Made by a program: the position numbers and the translations under genes. A stretch of DNA of 64,000 nt from Halobacterium rubrum (GTDB taxonomy: Archaea > Halobacteriota > Halobacteria > Halobacteriales > Halobacteriaceae): assembly GCF_021729015.1 (NCBI RefSeq), contig NZ_JAJQQZ010000003.1:434001-498000 (forward strand), given 5' to 3'. The notes beneath the pieces were generated by a model that worked only from the letters and a program-made list of their open reading frames with translations, did no database searches and was not told the origin of the DNA. This document shows, piece by piece, positions 1 to 8,338 of the stretch; within the stretch, counting starts at the first letter, position 1; every line of letters begins with the position of its first letter.

Positions 1-623
1 TGGACGACGAACGGCGCCGCGAACAGGACCGCCGTGTACGGGCGAGCGAAGAACGCCAGCCCGACGGCGGCGCCTGCGACTGCGGCCCAGCCCGTGCTGG
101 CAGTGCGTTCCGCGCGGAAGTACGCCAGCGCGAACGCGAGGTTCAGCATCGTCGTCGGCGCGTACGGGAGGAAGACACCGGCCTGCACGAGGAACAGCGG
201 CGACGCCAGCAGCGCGACCGCAGCCGTGACCGCCGTCCGACGGTCCCAGGCCTCGCGCACCACGCCGTACAGCAGGGCGACGTTCGCGCCCGCCACAGCG
301 GGGAGCGCATAGCGGTACGAGCCGGCGACGAGTTCGCCGAGCGCGTAGACGGCGGCGGTCGGCGGCGAGTACTTGGAGTAGAGGCCGCGAGCGGACTCGA
401 CGAAAAACCACGGCCGGAACGCGCCCTCGACGGGCGGCTGGAGGAACAGCCGGCCCTCGAGGAGCATCGCAGCCTGCTGGAGGTAGACCGCTTCGTCGTG
501 GTTCGTGGAATGATACGGGAAGACGAGGACGGAGACGGCGTACGCCAGCACGGCGGCGACGCCCGCCAGCGCGGCCGGCGCGAGCGGTGCGCGAGCGAGC
601 GCGCGGCGGAGCCGGGCCCGCAT
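1..623 (-). CDS. GT-C type membrane glycosyltransferase, C-terminus beyond window
   Basis: The frame is open from an ATG at 623 to the left edge, giving about 207 residues, so the gene is cut by the window. The N-terminus has a hydrophobic helix (about residues 10-35), then YHSTNHDEAVYLQQ. An acidic DE in the first external loop is characteristic of GT-C enzymes of the ArnT/PMT kind, which use polyprenyl-phosphate sugars. Several alternating hydrophobic stretches follow. It starts one base after the stop of the ABC ATPase gene, so it may be read through from the iron-uptake operon, although a role in sugar transfer has no obvious link to iron. The family call is by motif and topology only; the acceptor and sugar are unknown. 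Confidence 0.7.
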   Translation of the reverse strand, partial: MRARLRRALARAPLAPAALAGVAAVLAYAVSVLVFPYHSTNHDEAVYLQQAAMLLEGRLFLQPPVEGAFRPWFFVESARGLYSKYSPPTAAVYALGELVAGSYRYALPAVAGANVALLYGVVREAWDRRTAVTAAVALLASPLFLVQAGVFLPYAPTTMLNLAFALAYFRAERTASTGWAAVAGAAVGLAFFARPYTAVLFAAPFVV

Positions 624-624
624 A

Positions 625-1749
625 CTACTCGGTGGGGTACCACGCCAGCGAGTGGTCGCTGACGAGGTCGACTGTCACCGGCTCGCCGACGCCCATGTCC
701 TCGGCGTGGTTGTGGAGGCAACGCACCACGTCGCCGTTGTCGAGTTCGACGTGGTAGATGAACGACGGGCCGGTGTACTGTCGTTTGACGATGGTGCCGT
801 TTCCGCTGTCGCTGGTGGCGGGGACGGCGCGCAGGTCGTCCGGTCTGACGAGCACGTCGACCATCGCCCCCTGATAGCCGTCAGTGAGGCCTTTGAGCAG
901 CGTCCGGTCGTACGAGCCGATGGCGGTGTCGACCGTGTCCGACCCCACGCGCGCCGAGAGGAACGCCGCCTGCCCGAGGAAGGAAGCCACGAACCGCGAC
1001 TCGGGGTGCTCGAAGACGCCCTCGGGGTCGCCGACCTGCTCGATGCGGCCGTCGTTCAGGACGGCGACGCGGTCGGAGATCGAGAGCGCCTCCTCCTGGT
1101 CGTGCGTGACGGAGACGGCGGTCACGCCGGCCTCCTTGAGGATGCGCCGGACCTCCTCGCGCATCTCCACGCGTAGCCGCACGTCCAGATTCGAGAACGG
1201 CTCGTCGAGCAGGAGGATGTCCGGCTCGGGCGCGAGGCTGCGCGCGACGGCGACGCGCTGTTGCTGGCCGCCCGAGAGCTGGTCGACCGACCGGTCGCCC
1301 ATGTCGGGCATGTCCACGAGGTCGAGCATCTCCGCGACGCGTTCGCTGGTGGCGTCGTCGTCCCAGTCCGAGAGCCCGAACGCGACGTTCTCCTCGACGG
1401 AGAGGTGCGGGAACAGCGCGAAGTCCTGGAAGATGATGCCGACGCCGCGGTCCTCGGCGGCGACGAACGTCTCCGGACCGGCGACGGTCTTCCCGCCGAG
1501 TTCGATGCTGCCCTCGGTCGGCCGCTCGAGTCCGGCGAGCATCCGGAGTGTCGTCGTCTTCCCGCAGCCCGACGGCCCCAGCAGGGTGAGGAGTTCGCCG
1601 TCCTGGACGTCCAGGGACACGTCGGTGACGGCGGTTTCCGTGCCGTAGGCCTTCGTGACGCCGTCCAGTTCGAGGACGGTGTCGGCGTCCGCGAAGTCGT
1701 CGGTGGCGGTGTCGTCGTGGTCCTGCCGTTGGGAAGCGGGTTCAGCCAT
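625..1749 (-). CDS. ABC transporter ATP-binding protein, iron(III)/FbpC-like
   Basis: This is a 374-residue ATPase of the spermidine/iron/sulfate importer class and powers uptake through the permease encoded just upstream. Visible motifs are Walker A (LGPSGCGKTTTL), the signature LSGGQQQRVAVARS, Walker B (ILLLDEPFSNLD) and the switch His (VTHDQEEA). A C-terminal TOBE-like part of about 110 residues follows. I chose the ATG at 1749 because the family N-terminus begins there; the frame runs on upstream to 1881, but that extension has no haloarchaeal character and lies inside the permease gene. The true start overlaps the permease stop by 8 bases, which suggests translational coupling. Iron as substrate is inferred from the partner proteins and the operator. 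Confidence 0.9.
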   Translation of the reverse strand: MAEPASQRQDHDDTATDDFADADTVLELDGVTKAYGTETAVTDVSLDVQDGELLTLLGPSGCGKTTTLRMLAGLERPTEGSIELGGKTVAGPETFVAAEDRGVGIIFQDFALFPHLSVEENVAFGLSDWDDDATSERVAEMLDLVDMPDMGDRSVDQLSGGQQQRVAVARSLAPEPDILLLDEPFSNLDVRLRVEMREEVRRILKEAGVTAVSVTHDQEEALSISDRVAVLNDGRIEQVGDPEGVFEHPESRFVASFLGQAAFLSARVGSDTVDTAIGSYDRTLLKGLTDGYQGAMVDVLVRPDDLRAVPATSDSGNGTIVKRQYTGPSFIYHVELDNGDVVRCLHNHAEDMGVGEPVTVDLVSDHSLAWYPTE

Positions 1750-3406
1750 TGTATCGTTCCTGTGCGAGGATGACGACCATCGAGAGCGCCGAAACGCCCA
1801 CGAGCACGAGGGCGGGAATCGCGGCGGCGCCGTACGAGCCGGCTCCTCTGACCAGCCAGATGTACGACACCAGGGTTTCAAAGCCTATCGGACTCAGCAT
1901 GAGCGTCGCCGGCAGCTCTTTCATCGTCGTGAGGAAGACGAGCGCGGCGCCGGCGGCGACGCCGGGTGCGATGAGCGGCAGCGTCACCTCCCGGAATGCG
2001 CCCGTCGAGGAGCGGCCCAGCGAGCGCGCGGCCTCTGTGAGCTTCGGGTCGACCTGCAGGACTGACGACCGGACGGTGCCGACCGCTTGCGGGAGGAATC
2101 TGACGACGTACGCGAACACGAGCAGCGGCACCGTCTTGTAGACTGACTGGACGACGCCGGTGACCGCGTCAGCGCCGACGGGCAGCCACCACGTCAGGAG
2201 GTCGACGCTCGTCGTGAGGTAGATGAGCGCGACGCCGATGACGACGCCGGGGACCGCGTAGCCGACGTACGTGAGGCGGTCGACGACCGTCGAGGTCACC
2301 GACGTCGAGCGGGCGCTGTAGCCGGCGACCGGCAGCGCCAGCAGCGTCGCGACGACGGCGGCGCCGACGGCCACCCGCAGGGAGTTCCACGCGGCCGTCG
2401 GGTCGAACTCGAAGACGGCTTCGCCGCCCCGGACCAGCCACCAGACGAGCACGCCCAGCGGGACGCCCAGACAGAGGACGGCGACCAGCGAACAGAACGC
2501 GAGCGCGGGCCACTTCCAGACACCGAGTTCGACGCGATTGGCCCGGCTGGCGCCCCGGGAGATGTACGCGCTCGTCGACCCGCCGACGCGGGATTCGAGC
2601 GCGAGCACCACGGCGACGATGGCGAGCAGCTGCAGGGACAGCATCGCCGGGTAGCCCTCGGGGACGCCGAGGCTGCGCTGGGCGACGTATATCTGCTGGG
2701 TGAACACCTCGTAGCGCATCAGCGACGGGGTCCCGAAGTCCGAGAGCGCGTACAGCGAGGACAGCAGCGTGCCGGCGGCGACGCCGGGCAGAATCTGGGG
2801 GACGGTGACCCGCTTGAACGCCTCCCAGCGGGAGTGGTTCAGCGTGCGCGCCGCCTCGACGAGCGTGCCGTCGAACGAGAGCAGCGCCGCGCGCGTCGTG
2901 AGGAACACGTAGGGGTACGTGAACAACACGAGGGTGAGTGCTGCGCCGTGGAGGCCGTAGATGGCGGGAATCCGTTCGACGCCGAGGGGCGCCAGCAGGT
3001 CCGCGAGCTCGCCGCGCGGCCCGAAGGCGGCGATGAACGTGAACGCCCCGATGTAGCTCGGGACGACCAGTGGCAGCGCGCCGACGACCGTCCAGAACCG
3101 GCGGAACGGCAAGTCGGTCTGGACGGTGAGCACAGCGAGCGGGACGCCGACGGCGACGCAGCCGACGGTGACGATGCCGGTGAGAACGACGCTGTTGACG
3201 GCGACCTGCACGCTGCTGGGCTGGGTGACGAGCCCGAGCAGGTGGCCGAGGCCGTAGTCGGTGGCCTGCACCACGAGGACGATAATCGGCAGGGAGACGA
3301 CCGCCGCGACAGCGCCCGCAGTGACGGCCAGAGAGAAGCCGGCGGCTCCGTCGTCGTCGCCGGTGCCGTCGTTCCGGAGGCGGTCGAGTCGGTCGCTGGT
3401 TGCCAT
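1742..3406 (-). CDS. Fused ABC permease, iron(III)/FbpB-like
   Basis: A 554-residue integral membrane protein made of two homologous halves, each with about six membrane helices. Each half has an EAA-type cytoplasmic loop that docks on the ATPase: EAARTLNHSRWEAFKRVTVP in the first and EAARSLGRSSTGAFREVTLP in the second. Such fused permeases are typical of the FbpB/AfuB/ThiP group. The ATG at 3406 directly abuts the stop of the binding-protein gene (3407), and the 3' end overlaps the ATPase gene, so the three genes form a tight operon. Thiamine is an alternative substrate in this family; the DtxR-type operator upstream favours iron. Confidence 0.9.
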   Translation of the reverse strand: MATSDRLDRLRNDGTGDDDGAAGFSLAVTAGAVAAVVSLPIIVLVVQATDYGLGHLLGLVTQPSSVQVAVNSVVLTGIVTVGCVAVGVPLAVLTVQTDLPFRRFWTVVGALPLVVPSYIGAFTFIAAFGPRGELADLLAPLGVERIPAIYGLHGAALTLVLFTYPYVFLTTRAALLSFDGTLVEAARTLNHSRWEAFKRVTVPQILPGVAAGTLLSSLYALSDFGTPSLMRYEVFTQQIYVAQRSLGVPEGYPAMLSLQLLAIVAVVLALESRVGGSTSAYISRGASRANRVELGVWKWPALAFCSLVAVLCLGVPLGVLVWWLVRGGEAVFEFDPTAAWNSLRVAVGAAVVATLLALPVAGYSARSTSVTSTVVDRLTYVGYAVPGVVIGVALIYLTTSVDLLTWWLPVGADAVTGVVQSVYKTVPLLVFAYVVRFLPQAVGTVRSSVLQVDPKLTEAARSLGRSSTGAFREVTLPLIAPGVAAGAALVFLTTMKELPATLMLSPIGFETLVSYIWLVRGAGSYGAAAIPALVLVGVSALSMVVILAQERYNG

Positions 3407-4564
3407 CTACGAGAGGATGCCGACGTCGCGCAGGAGCTCCAGCGTCGGCTGGATGTCCGAGAGCTTCTGGAAGTCGAGCTCCGGCGGTTCGAGTTCGCCG
3501 AGGCTCGGCAGCGGCCCGACCGGTTCGACGTCGGGAATCATCGGGTAGCCGAAGCCGCGGGTCGCGAAGAACTCCTGGGCTTCCGCGGAGAGGAGGTGGC
3601 GGATGAAGTTCTCGCCGAGTTCGGCCTTGTCGGTGCCCTCGAGGACGGACGCGCCGGCGGCGTTCACGAGCGACCCGGCGTCGTTTTTCGTGAACGTGAC
3701 GTCGATGGGGGCGTCCGAGCGGCCGGCGAGCACGAGCATCGTGTAGTAGTGGTTCGCGAAGCCCGTGGCGAGTTCGCCGTTGGCCGTCGACTGCGCGACG
3801 AGGTACTCGTTGTTGTAGCGGTTGACGTTCTGGGCGAGCATCCCGTTGAGCCACTCGCGGGTGGCGTCCTCGCCGCGGATGTGGCGCATCGCGGTGACGA
3901 AGCCGTGGAACGCGCCGTAGGTCGGTGCCCAGCCGACGTTGCCCGCGAACCGGGATTCGGTCGCGAAGGCGTCGATGCTGTCGGGCATCTCGGACTCGCT
4001 GAACTGGTTGGTGTTGTAGGGGATGGCGCGCGAGCGACCGGCGACGCCGACCCACGTGTCGTCGGGGTGGTACCGGTCGAAGGCGGGAGAGACCGTGTCA
4101 CTGGAGAGCGTGGTGGACGCGCCGTTCTCGCTGACGTACGCGAGTGACCCGATGTCGACCGACCAGAAGACGTCCGCCTGCGTGGTGGCGCTCTCGTGCT
4201 CTTGGACGATGGTGTTCGCGAGCTGGGACGACGGCTGGGTGTCCCAGGTGACCTCGAAGTCGTCGTAGTACTGATTGAACAGCTCCAGCAGGTTGGTGTA
4301 GCGGCCACCTTCGCCGCCACCGAGGTAGACCGCGAGCTCGCCCTCGAGGTCGTCGAGTTCTTCGATGGAGGTGCCGCCCGGGGCGCCGCGCCCGGAGACG
4401 TACTCGCCGGAGCCACGGAAGTCGCCGATGCCGGGCGCGTCGTCGCTGCTCCCGTTTTCGCCGCCGCCGCCGAGAACGCCGTTACAGCCTGCGAGACCGC
4501 TTATCGTCGCTGCGCCGGTTGCCGCGAGGAACTTCCGACGGTTGAGTCCAGCTCGGTCGGACAT
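3407..4564 (-). CDS. Iron ABC transporter substrate-binding lipoprotein
   Basis: A 385-residue extracellular binding protein. The N-terminus has a twin-arginine motif (NRRKFLAATG), a short hydrophobic segment and a lipobox-like LAGC, so it is probably exported folded by Tat and anchored by a lipid-modified Cys. A Gly/Ser/Asp-rich linker follows, then a type 2 periplasmic-binding fold with family-like segments (AVYLGGGEGGRYTNLL near residue 80; FWSVDIGSLA; NTNQFSESEMPDSIDA; TKNDAGSLVNAAG). This is the first gene of the operon. The predicted TATA (TATAAG at 4593-4598 on the minus strand) places transcription start near 4569, almost at the ATG. A DtxR-type palindrome lies between TATA and start, so repression by an iron-loaded regulator is likely. 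Confidence 0.9.
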   Translation of the reverse strand: MSDRAGLNRRKFLAATGAATISGLAGCNGVLGGGGENGSSDDAPGIGDFRGSGEYVSGRGAPGGTSIEELDDLEGELAVYLGGGEGGRYTNLLELFNQYYDDFEVTWDTQPSSQLANTIVQEHESATTQADVFWSVDIGSLAYVSENGASTTLSSDTVSPAFDRYHPDDTWVGVAGRSRAIPYNTNQFSESEMPDSIDAFATESRFAGNVGWAPTYGAFHGFVTAMRHIRGEDATREWLNGMLAQNVNRYNNEYLVAQSTANGELATGFANHYYTMLVLAGRSDAPIDVTFTKNDAGSLVNAAGASVLEGTDKAELGENFIRHLLSAEAQEFFATRGFGYPMIPDVEPVGPLPSLGELEPPELDFQKLSDIQPTLELLRDVGILS

Positions 4565-4572
4565 ACTCGGAA

Positions 4573-4586
4573 TTAGGCTCGCCTAA
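4573..4586. promoter_or_regulatory. DtxR-type operator upstream of the iron ABC operon
   Basis: TTAGGCTCGCCTAA is an inverted repeat with arms TTAGG/CCTAA and a 4-base spacer. It lies between the TATA-like box (4593-4598) and the binding-protein ATG at 4564, where a bound repressor would block initiation. The sequence fits the operator type described for haloarchaeal DtxR-family iron regulators (Idr/SirR). Confidence 0.8.
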
Positions 4587-4767
4587 AACCCTTATACCTG
4601 CCGGTTCGGTCCCAGCCACTGGGACGAGACTGTGCGAGTGTCGACACGACGACGGCGCCGCTGTCCCGGAGCGCCAGTCGGTTAGAACGTCCGTCGTCTG
4701 AGCGGCGGTCAGTGAGAGCGGGCGGCGGTCGGGCACGCAGCCAGTCAGTGTGCCGGCAGCCAGACAG

Positions 4768-5922
4768 TCAGTCGTCGCTGGCGGTCGCTGCGACCTCGCG
4801 GTCGGCGAGCGCGTCCAGACACGCCACCCAGTCCAGCAGGTACTCGCCGCACTCGTTGAGGAACGCGCCGTTGTTGTACTCCTCGTAGTCGCCGGCTGCG
4901 AGCCGCCGGCCGACGGCTTCGGCGACGGCCGTGTACGTGTCGTCGGCGGGGTCGACGGCGGCGACCTCCTTCCAGAAGTGCTCGTTCAGTTCGAGGCCCG
5001 CGACCTCGTTGGCGAGGTCGTCGAACGTCGACCGCGGGGCCTTGTTGTGCTCGCACAGCGGCGCGCCGTTGTAGATCTCGCCGCCGACCACGTCGGCCGC
5101 GCGCTTCAGCAGGACGCCGCTCCAGATGTCGTCGAAGCGGCCGACGTCCCAGGCGTTGTCGTCCATCGGGAACTGGTAGAACGCCGGAATCACCTCCCGG
5201 CGGAACGCGAGGTTCATCGAGCAGACGGTGAGGTAGTCGCCCTCGCCGGCGACGAAGTCGCGGTCGAAGTCCTCGAAGCCGGTACGGGTCTGGGCCTGCC
5301 CCTGCAGGTCTCCGTCCATCAGGATGCGAACGGCGTCGAGGTCCGGGACGTTCGTCCAGAGGCCCTGCGAGGCGACGACGTGGTCCGTCTCGGTCGTCGT
5401 CGTCTCGACGGCCTCGTCCATCGCCGAGTAGGGGTAGCCCCGGGGGTAGAGGTCGGCGTCGGACTGGTAGAGGACGTTCACCCAGTCCTCGTCGCTGGAG
5501 GCCTCCTCCACCTCGCCGTCGTGGTGGAGGTTCTCGAGGTGGGTGCCGAAGAAGTCCCACTCGTCGTGGGGGAGCGTGTCGTCGTCGATGAACACGCCGT
5601 AGTCGAAGTCGTCGTGTGCCCACATGTACAGCAGCCCGAACGAGGTCTGGGCGTGGCTGGCTGCGGGCACGAGGTGGTCGTACTCGGCGACGCCCTGCTC
5701 GGCGTACCACTGCTCGCGCGCCTCGCCGTCGAAGACGGCGCCGGCGACGCCCTCCTCGTCGAGCATCTCGCGCATGCCCTCGGTGTCACAGAAGTCCTCG
5801 GTGACGAGGACGACGAACAGGCGGTCGAGGTCGAAGCCGTGCTGGCGGGCGTTCTCGAAGTACGACCGCATACACTCGTACTCCCGGATGGTCGGAACGA
5901 CGACGCAGACGTCTCGGGTCAT
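4768..5922 (-). CDS. Reversibly glycosylated polypeptide (RGP)-like protein
   Basis: A 384-residue soluble protein beginning TRDVCVVVPTIREYECM, a glycosyltransferase-A style start. It carries an acidic DDDT (VFIDDDTLPHDEW, near residue 112) like the DXD site of RGP/UDP-arabinopyranose mutase proteins, often labelled alpha-1,4-glucan-protein synthase in haloarchaea. Later GEGDYLTVCSMNLAFRREVI and a DVGRFDDIWSG segment fit the same fold. Whether it is a mutase or a self-glycosylating enzyme cannot be told. It is monocistronic and preceded by two TTAGG-N4-CCTAA operators, so it appears metal regulated. About 200 bases between it and the ABC operon hold no convincing gene. Confidence 0.65.
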   Translation of the reverse strand: MTRDVCVVVPTIREYECMRSYFENARQHGFDLDRLFVVLVTEDFCDTEGMREMLDEEGVAGAVFDGEAREQWYAEQGVAEYDHLVPAASHAQTSFGLLYMWAHDDFDYGVFIDDDTLPHDEWDFFGTHLENLHHDGEVEEASSDEDWVNVLYQSDADLYPRGYPYSAMDEAVETTTTETDHVVASQGLWTNVPDLDAVRILMDGDLQGQAQTRTGFEDFDRDFVAGEGDYLTVCSMNLAFRREVIPAFYQFPMDDNAWDVGRFDDIWSGVLLKRAADVVGGEIYNGAPLCEHNKAPRSTFDDLANEVAGLELNEHFWKEVAAVDPADDTYTAVAEAVGRRLAAGDYEEYNNGAFLNECGEYLLDWVACLDALADREVAATASDD

Positions 5923-5939
5923 CTGTTGCTCGCCTCTAT

Positions 5940-5953
5940 TTAGGCCGCCCTAA
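5940..5953. promoter_or_regulatory. DtxR-type operator, proximal copy
   Basis: TTAGGCCGCCCTAA, arms TTAGG/CCTAA with a 4-base spacer, 17 bases before the RGP-like ATG at 5922. It overlaps the AT-rich promoter sequence on the minus strand. Confidence 0.75.
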
Positions 5954-5968
5954 AGTGTGTGTCGATGT

Positions 5969-5982
5969 TTAGGCGCCCCTAA
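5969..5982. promoter_or_regulatory. DtxR-type operator, distal copy
   Basis: TTAGGCGCCCCTAA, same arms and spacer as the proximal copy and exactly 29 bases from it, close to three helical turns. Two dimers could therefore bind on nearly the same face of the DNA upstream of the RGP-like gene. Confidence 0.7.
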
Positions 5983-6007
5983 CGAATCGGGTGGCGGGCG
6001 CGAACGG

Positions 6008-6724
6008 TCACGTGAGGCCCGCGACCGACTGCTGGAGGCGAATCGTCGGCGGCACCAGCAGTCCACCCAGCAGCACCACGAAGACGTACCGGGTGCTCTC
6101 GGCAGCCGCCCCCGGCAACAGCAGCCCCAGCAGGCCGGCGACGGCCACACCGGTGGCAGCCACCAGCACGAACACCAGGTGGCGACGCAGCGTGTCCATC
6201 GTCGTCCCGTGCGCCAGCGCCTCCAGTCGCTCGCTGAACACGACGCCGTACGTGGCGAACGCCAGCGCGCCGAGCCCGCGCAGCAACACTGTCACCGTCG
6301 TCTCCCCGAGCAAGACGACGACGACCCACTCGACGGCGACCACGACCACGAACCCGAACTCGACGAGCCGCAGCGTCGACAGCGGGATCTCGCGGTCTTC
6401 CGGCGCCGGAGCGAGCGCGCTCGCGTAGTACACCTCCCGCATCGAGAACGCCACGAAGGCGATGGTGAACAGCAACGACAGGTCCGCGAACGCCCACACA
6501 AACTGGCCGCCGCCGGCCACCGTGCCGGCCAGCCCGAACGCACCGAACAGCGACACGGCCAGCCCCACGTACGTCAGGTACCCCCAGAAGTCGCGGTGCC
6601 CCTCGAGGCGGTCCAGCGAGTAGTTCTGCGTCGCGTAGTAGGTGAACCCGAGACCGGCGACCACGAGGATGCCGTACCCGGTGAACGCCACCGCGTCCAG
6701 CACCGCAGCCGGGCTGGCTGTCAC
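6008..6724 (-). CDS. Seven-helix membrane protein, function unknown
   Basis: A 238-residue protein with about seven hydrophobic helices spread along its length and short loops; it has no signal peptide, cofactor motif or transporter signature that I recognise. TYYATQNYSLDRLEGHRDFWGY in the first loop and REVYYASA in the third are the most distinctive polar parts. Its ATG overlaps the stop of the HEAT/pseudokinase gene by 4 bases (6721-6724), which implies coupled translation and a shared role, perhaps with this protein as the membrane anchor or sensor for the kinase-like partner. That role is inference from operon structure only. Confidence 0.75.
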   Translation of the reverse strand: MTASPAAVLDAVAFTGYGILVVAGLGFTYYATQNYSLDRLEGHRDFWGYLTYVGLAVSLFGAFGLAGTVAGGGQFVWAFADLSLLFTIAFVAFSMREVYYASALAPAPEDREIPLSTLRLVEFGFVVVVAVEWVVVVLLGETTVTVLLRGLGALAFATYGVVFSERLEALAHGTTMDTLRRHLVFVLVAATGVAVAGLLGLLLPGAAAESTRYVFVVLLGGLLVPPTIRLQQSVAGLT

Positions 6725-8226
6725 GGCGCCACCTCCCCGGCCAGGTCACCGGCGAGCCGGTCGAACGCCGTCTGGAAGCCCAGTACCGTCTCGAACCGCG
6801 CCTGCTTGTCCGTCGCCAGCGACCGGTCGAAGAGGCTGTCGACGGCCGCCGGCAGCGCCGGGTTCCGGTGGGACGCCGGCACCACCGACTCGCCCGTGAC
6901 CGGCGGCTCCCCAGTCAGCAGGTAGTACGCCAGCGCGCCCAGCCCGAAGACATCCGTCGACTGGTCGAACCGGCCGTACGTCCCCGGGTTGCGGTGCTCC
7001 GGCGCCGCGAACTGTCGCGGAATCGGCGGCGTTCGCAGGCCGCTCGTGGCGTGCGCGAACCCCCAGTCGGCCACCAGCGGCGCGTCCCACGCCCCCACCG
7101 GCGTCTCGAGGTACCGAATCACGCCCGGGTGGAGGCCACCGTGGACGACGCCGCGAGCGTGCGCGTAGCTCACCGCCCGCGTAATCCGGTCGACGAGCCA
7201 CGTGGCCTCCGCGATGGTGTTCGGTGCGCCCCGCTGCGCGAGCGTGTCACCGTCGTCGTATCTGGTCGCCGCCCAGTCCTCGCCCGCGCCGAGCACGCTC
7301 TCCACGTGGTCGTGGTCGTCGACGGCCGCCCACTGCCCTAGCGCGTTCTGGAAGGCCTCGCGGACGGCCTCGTCGGTCGCGTCCAGCCGCCGGAACGTCA
7401 CCAGCCCGTGTTCGAGCGTGTCGTCGACGATCGACGCCCGGAAGTCCGTCGTCAGCGGCGTGCTCCCGATTTTGAGGTCGGGCTCGAGGTCCGCCCGCGT
7501 CACCGTCACGGACGGCGGGTCCGGGATTTCCGCCGGTGGGTGCTCCTGTGGCGCGTCGTCGGCCGCCCCCGCGTCCACCGGCGCGTCCTTCCCGAACGAG
7601 ACGTACACCGGGTGTGCGGGGTCCTCGTCGTCGCCGACGGTGATCACCTCGACGTCGTCCGGGAGGAGGTCGGCGTACGCCTCCGCAGCGCGCACGAGCA
7701 TCGGGTAGCCGGCGTCGTCGGCGCGCGCAGCGATAGCCTCGGTCACGTCCCGGAACGCCTCCTCGGCGTACCGCGCCAGCAGCTGGTCCTCGTCCGCGGT
7801 AAGTTCCGCCAGTTTCGACAGGCCAGTCGTCGCCCGGCCCGGGTAGCGCTTCGTCACGCCCGCTACCGCGACGGCGCCGTTCTGTCGGACCAGCTGGTCG
7901 TCGGCGTCCGTCAGCTCGACCAGCTCGGAGAACTTCACGGAGAGCGCGTCCGGCTGGCGCTCCGCGAGCTCCGCCACCACCCACGTGGCGCCGCGACGCA
8001 CCCAGCGGTCGTCGTCGTCGACGCACGCGACCACGTCGTCGAGGTGTGCGCGGACCGCCGTCGGGCGCCGCGACGCGGCCTCGACGAGCCGCCACGCTGC
8101 GCCCGCGCGTTCGTCGGAGTCCTCGCTGTGCAGTCGCTCGGCGAGCTCGGCGACATCGTCCGTGTCGACGGACGACTGGAGCTCGGCGACAGCCTCGGAG
8201 TCGACGCCTCGGCGCTGTGTATCCAT
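6721..8226 (-). CDS. HEAT-repeat protein with degenerate Ser/Thr kinase domain
   Basis: A 501-residue cytoplasmic protein. Residues about 15-190 are helical HEAT-like repeats (ERAGAAWRLVEAA, WVRRGATWVVAELAE, LVRQNGAVAVAGV). Residues about 250-490 follow the eukaryotic-type kinase plan: HGGLHPGVI (from residue 362) replaces HRDLKPEN, DWG (387-389) replaces DFG, APE is kept (408-410), and DVFGLGALAYYLLTG matches the F-helix. The catalytic Asp of HRD is Gly and I see no VAIK-type Lys, so it is probably a pseudokinase or a very atypical kinase. I chose the ATG at 8226 because the frame further upstream, to 8946, lies over the glycerate kinase gene and reads as non-coding Arg/Ser-rich sequence. 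Confidence 0.8.
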   Translation of the reverse strand: MDTQRRGVDSEAVAELQSSVDTDDVAELAERLHSEDSDERAGAAWRLVEAASRRPTAVRAHLDDVVACVDDDDRWVRRGATWVVAELAERQPDALSVKFSELVELTDADDQLVRQNGAVAVAGVTKRYPGRATTGLSKLAELTADEDQLLARYAEEAFRDVTEAIAARADDAGYPMLVRAAEAYADLLPDDVEVITVGDDEDPAHPVYVSFGKDAPVDAGAADDAPQEHPPAEIPDPPSVTVTRADLEPDLKIGSTPLTTDFRASIVDDTLEHGLVTFRRLDATDEAVREAFQNALGQWAAVDDHDHVESVLGAGEDWAATRYDDGDTLAQRGAPNTIAEATWLVDRITRAVSYAHARGVVHGGLHPGVIRYLETPVGAWDAPLVADWGFAHATSGLRTPPIPRQFAAPEHRNPGTYGRFDQSTDVFGLGALAYYLLTGEPPVTGESVVPASHRNPALPAAVDSLFDRSLATDKQARFETVLGFQTAFDRLAGDLAGEVAP

Positions 8227-8241
8227 CGACCGTATCGGTCG
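8227..8241. promoter_or_regulatory. Palindrome at the start of the pseudokinase gene
   Basis: CGACCG-TAT-CGGTCG, a perfect 6-base inverted repeat directly before the ATG at 8226, where transcription of a leaderless message would begin. It could be an operator. The regulator is unknown. Confidence 0.45.
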
Positions 8242-8306
8242 TACCCTCTCGCCGCCCCCAATTGAACGTTTGGCTTCGCGGTCTGCAACTGGCCCGCCAG
8301 CCCGGG

Positions 8307-8313
8307 TAATTTT
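8307..8313 (+). promoter_or_regulatory. TATA-like box of the glycerate kinase gene
   Basis: TAATTTT centred about 29 bases before the ATG at 8339, giving an essentially leaderless transcript. This supports the chosen start over upstream in-frame codons. Confidence 0.5.
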
Positions 8314-8338
8314 GCCGCGCGCACCCGTCGGGGCGGGT

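Noticed and set aside
2169-4055. A 628-codon open frame on the minus strand in another frame of the permease and binding-protein genes
   Set aside because: It is extremely Arg/Pro-rich, has no domain, and overlaps two clear genes; typical shadow in high-GC DNA.
4482-4736. An 84-codon minus-strand frame upstream of the iron operon
   Set aside because: Basic, overlaps the binding-protein start, and would sit across the promoter and operator.
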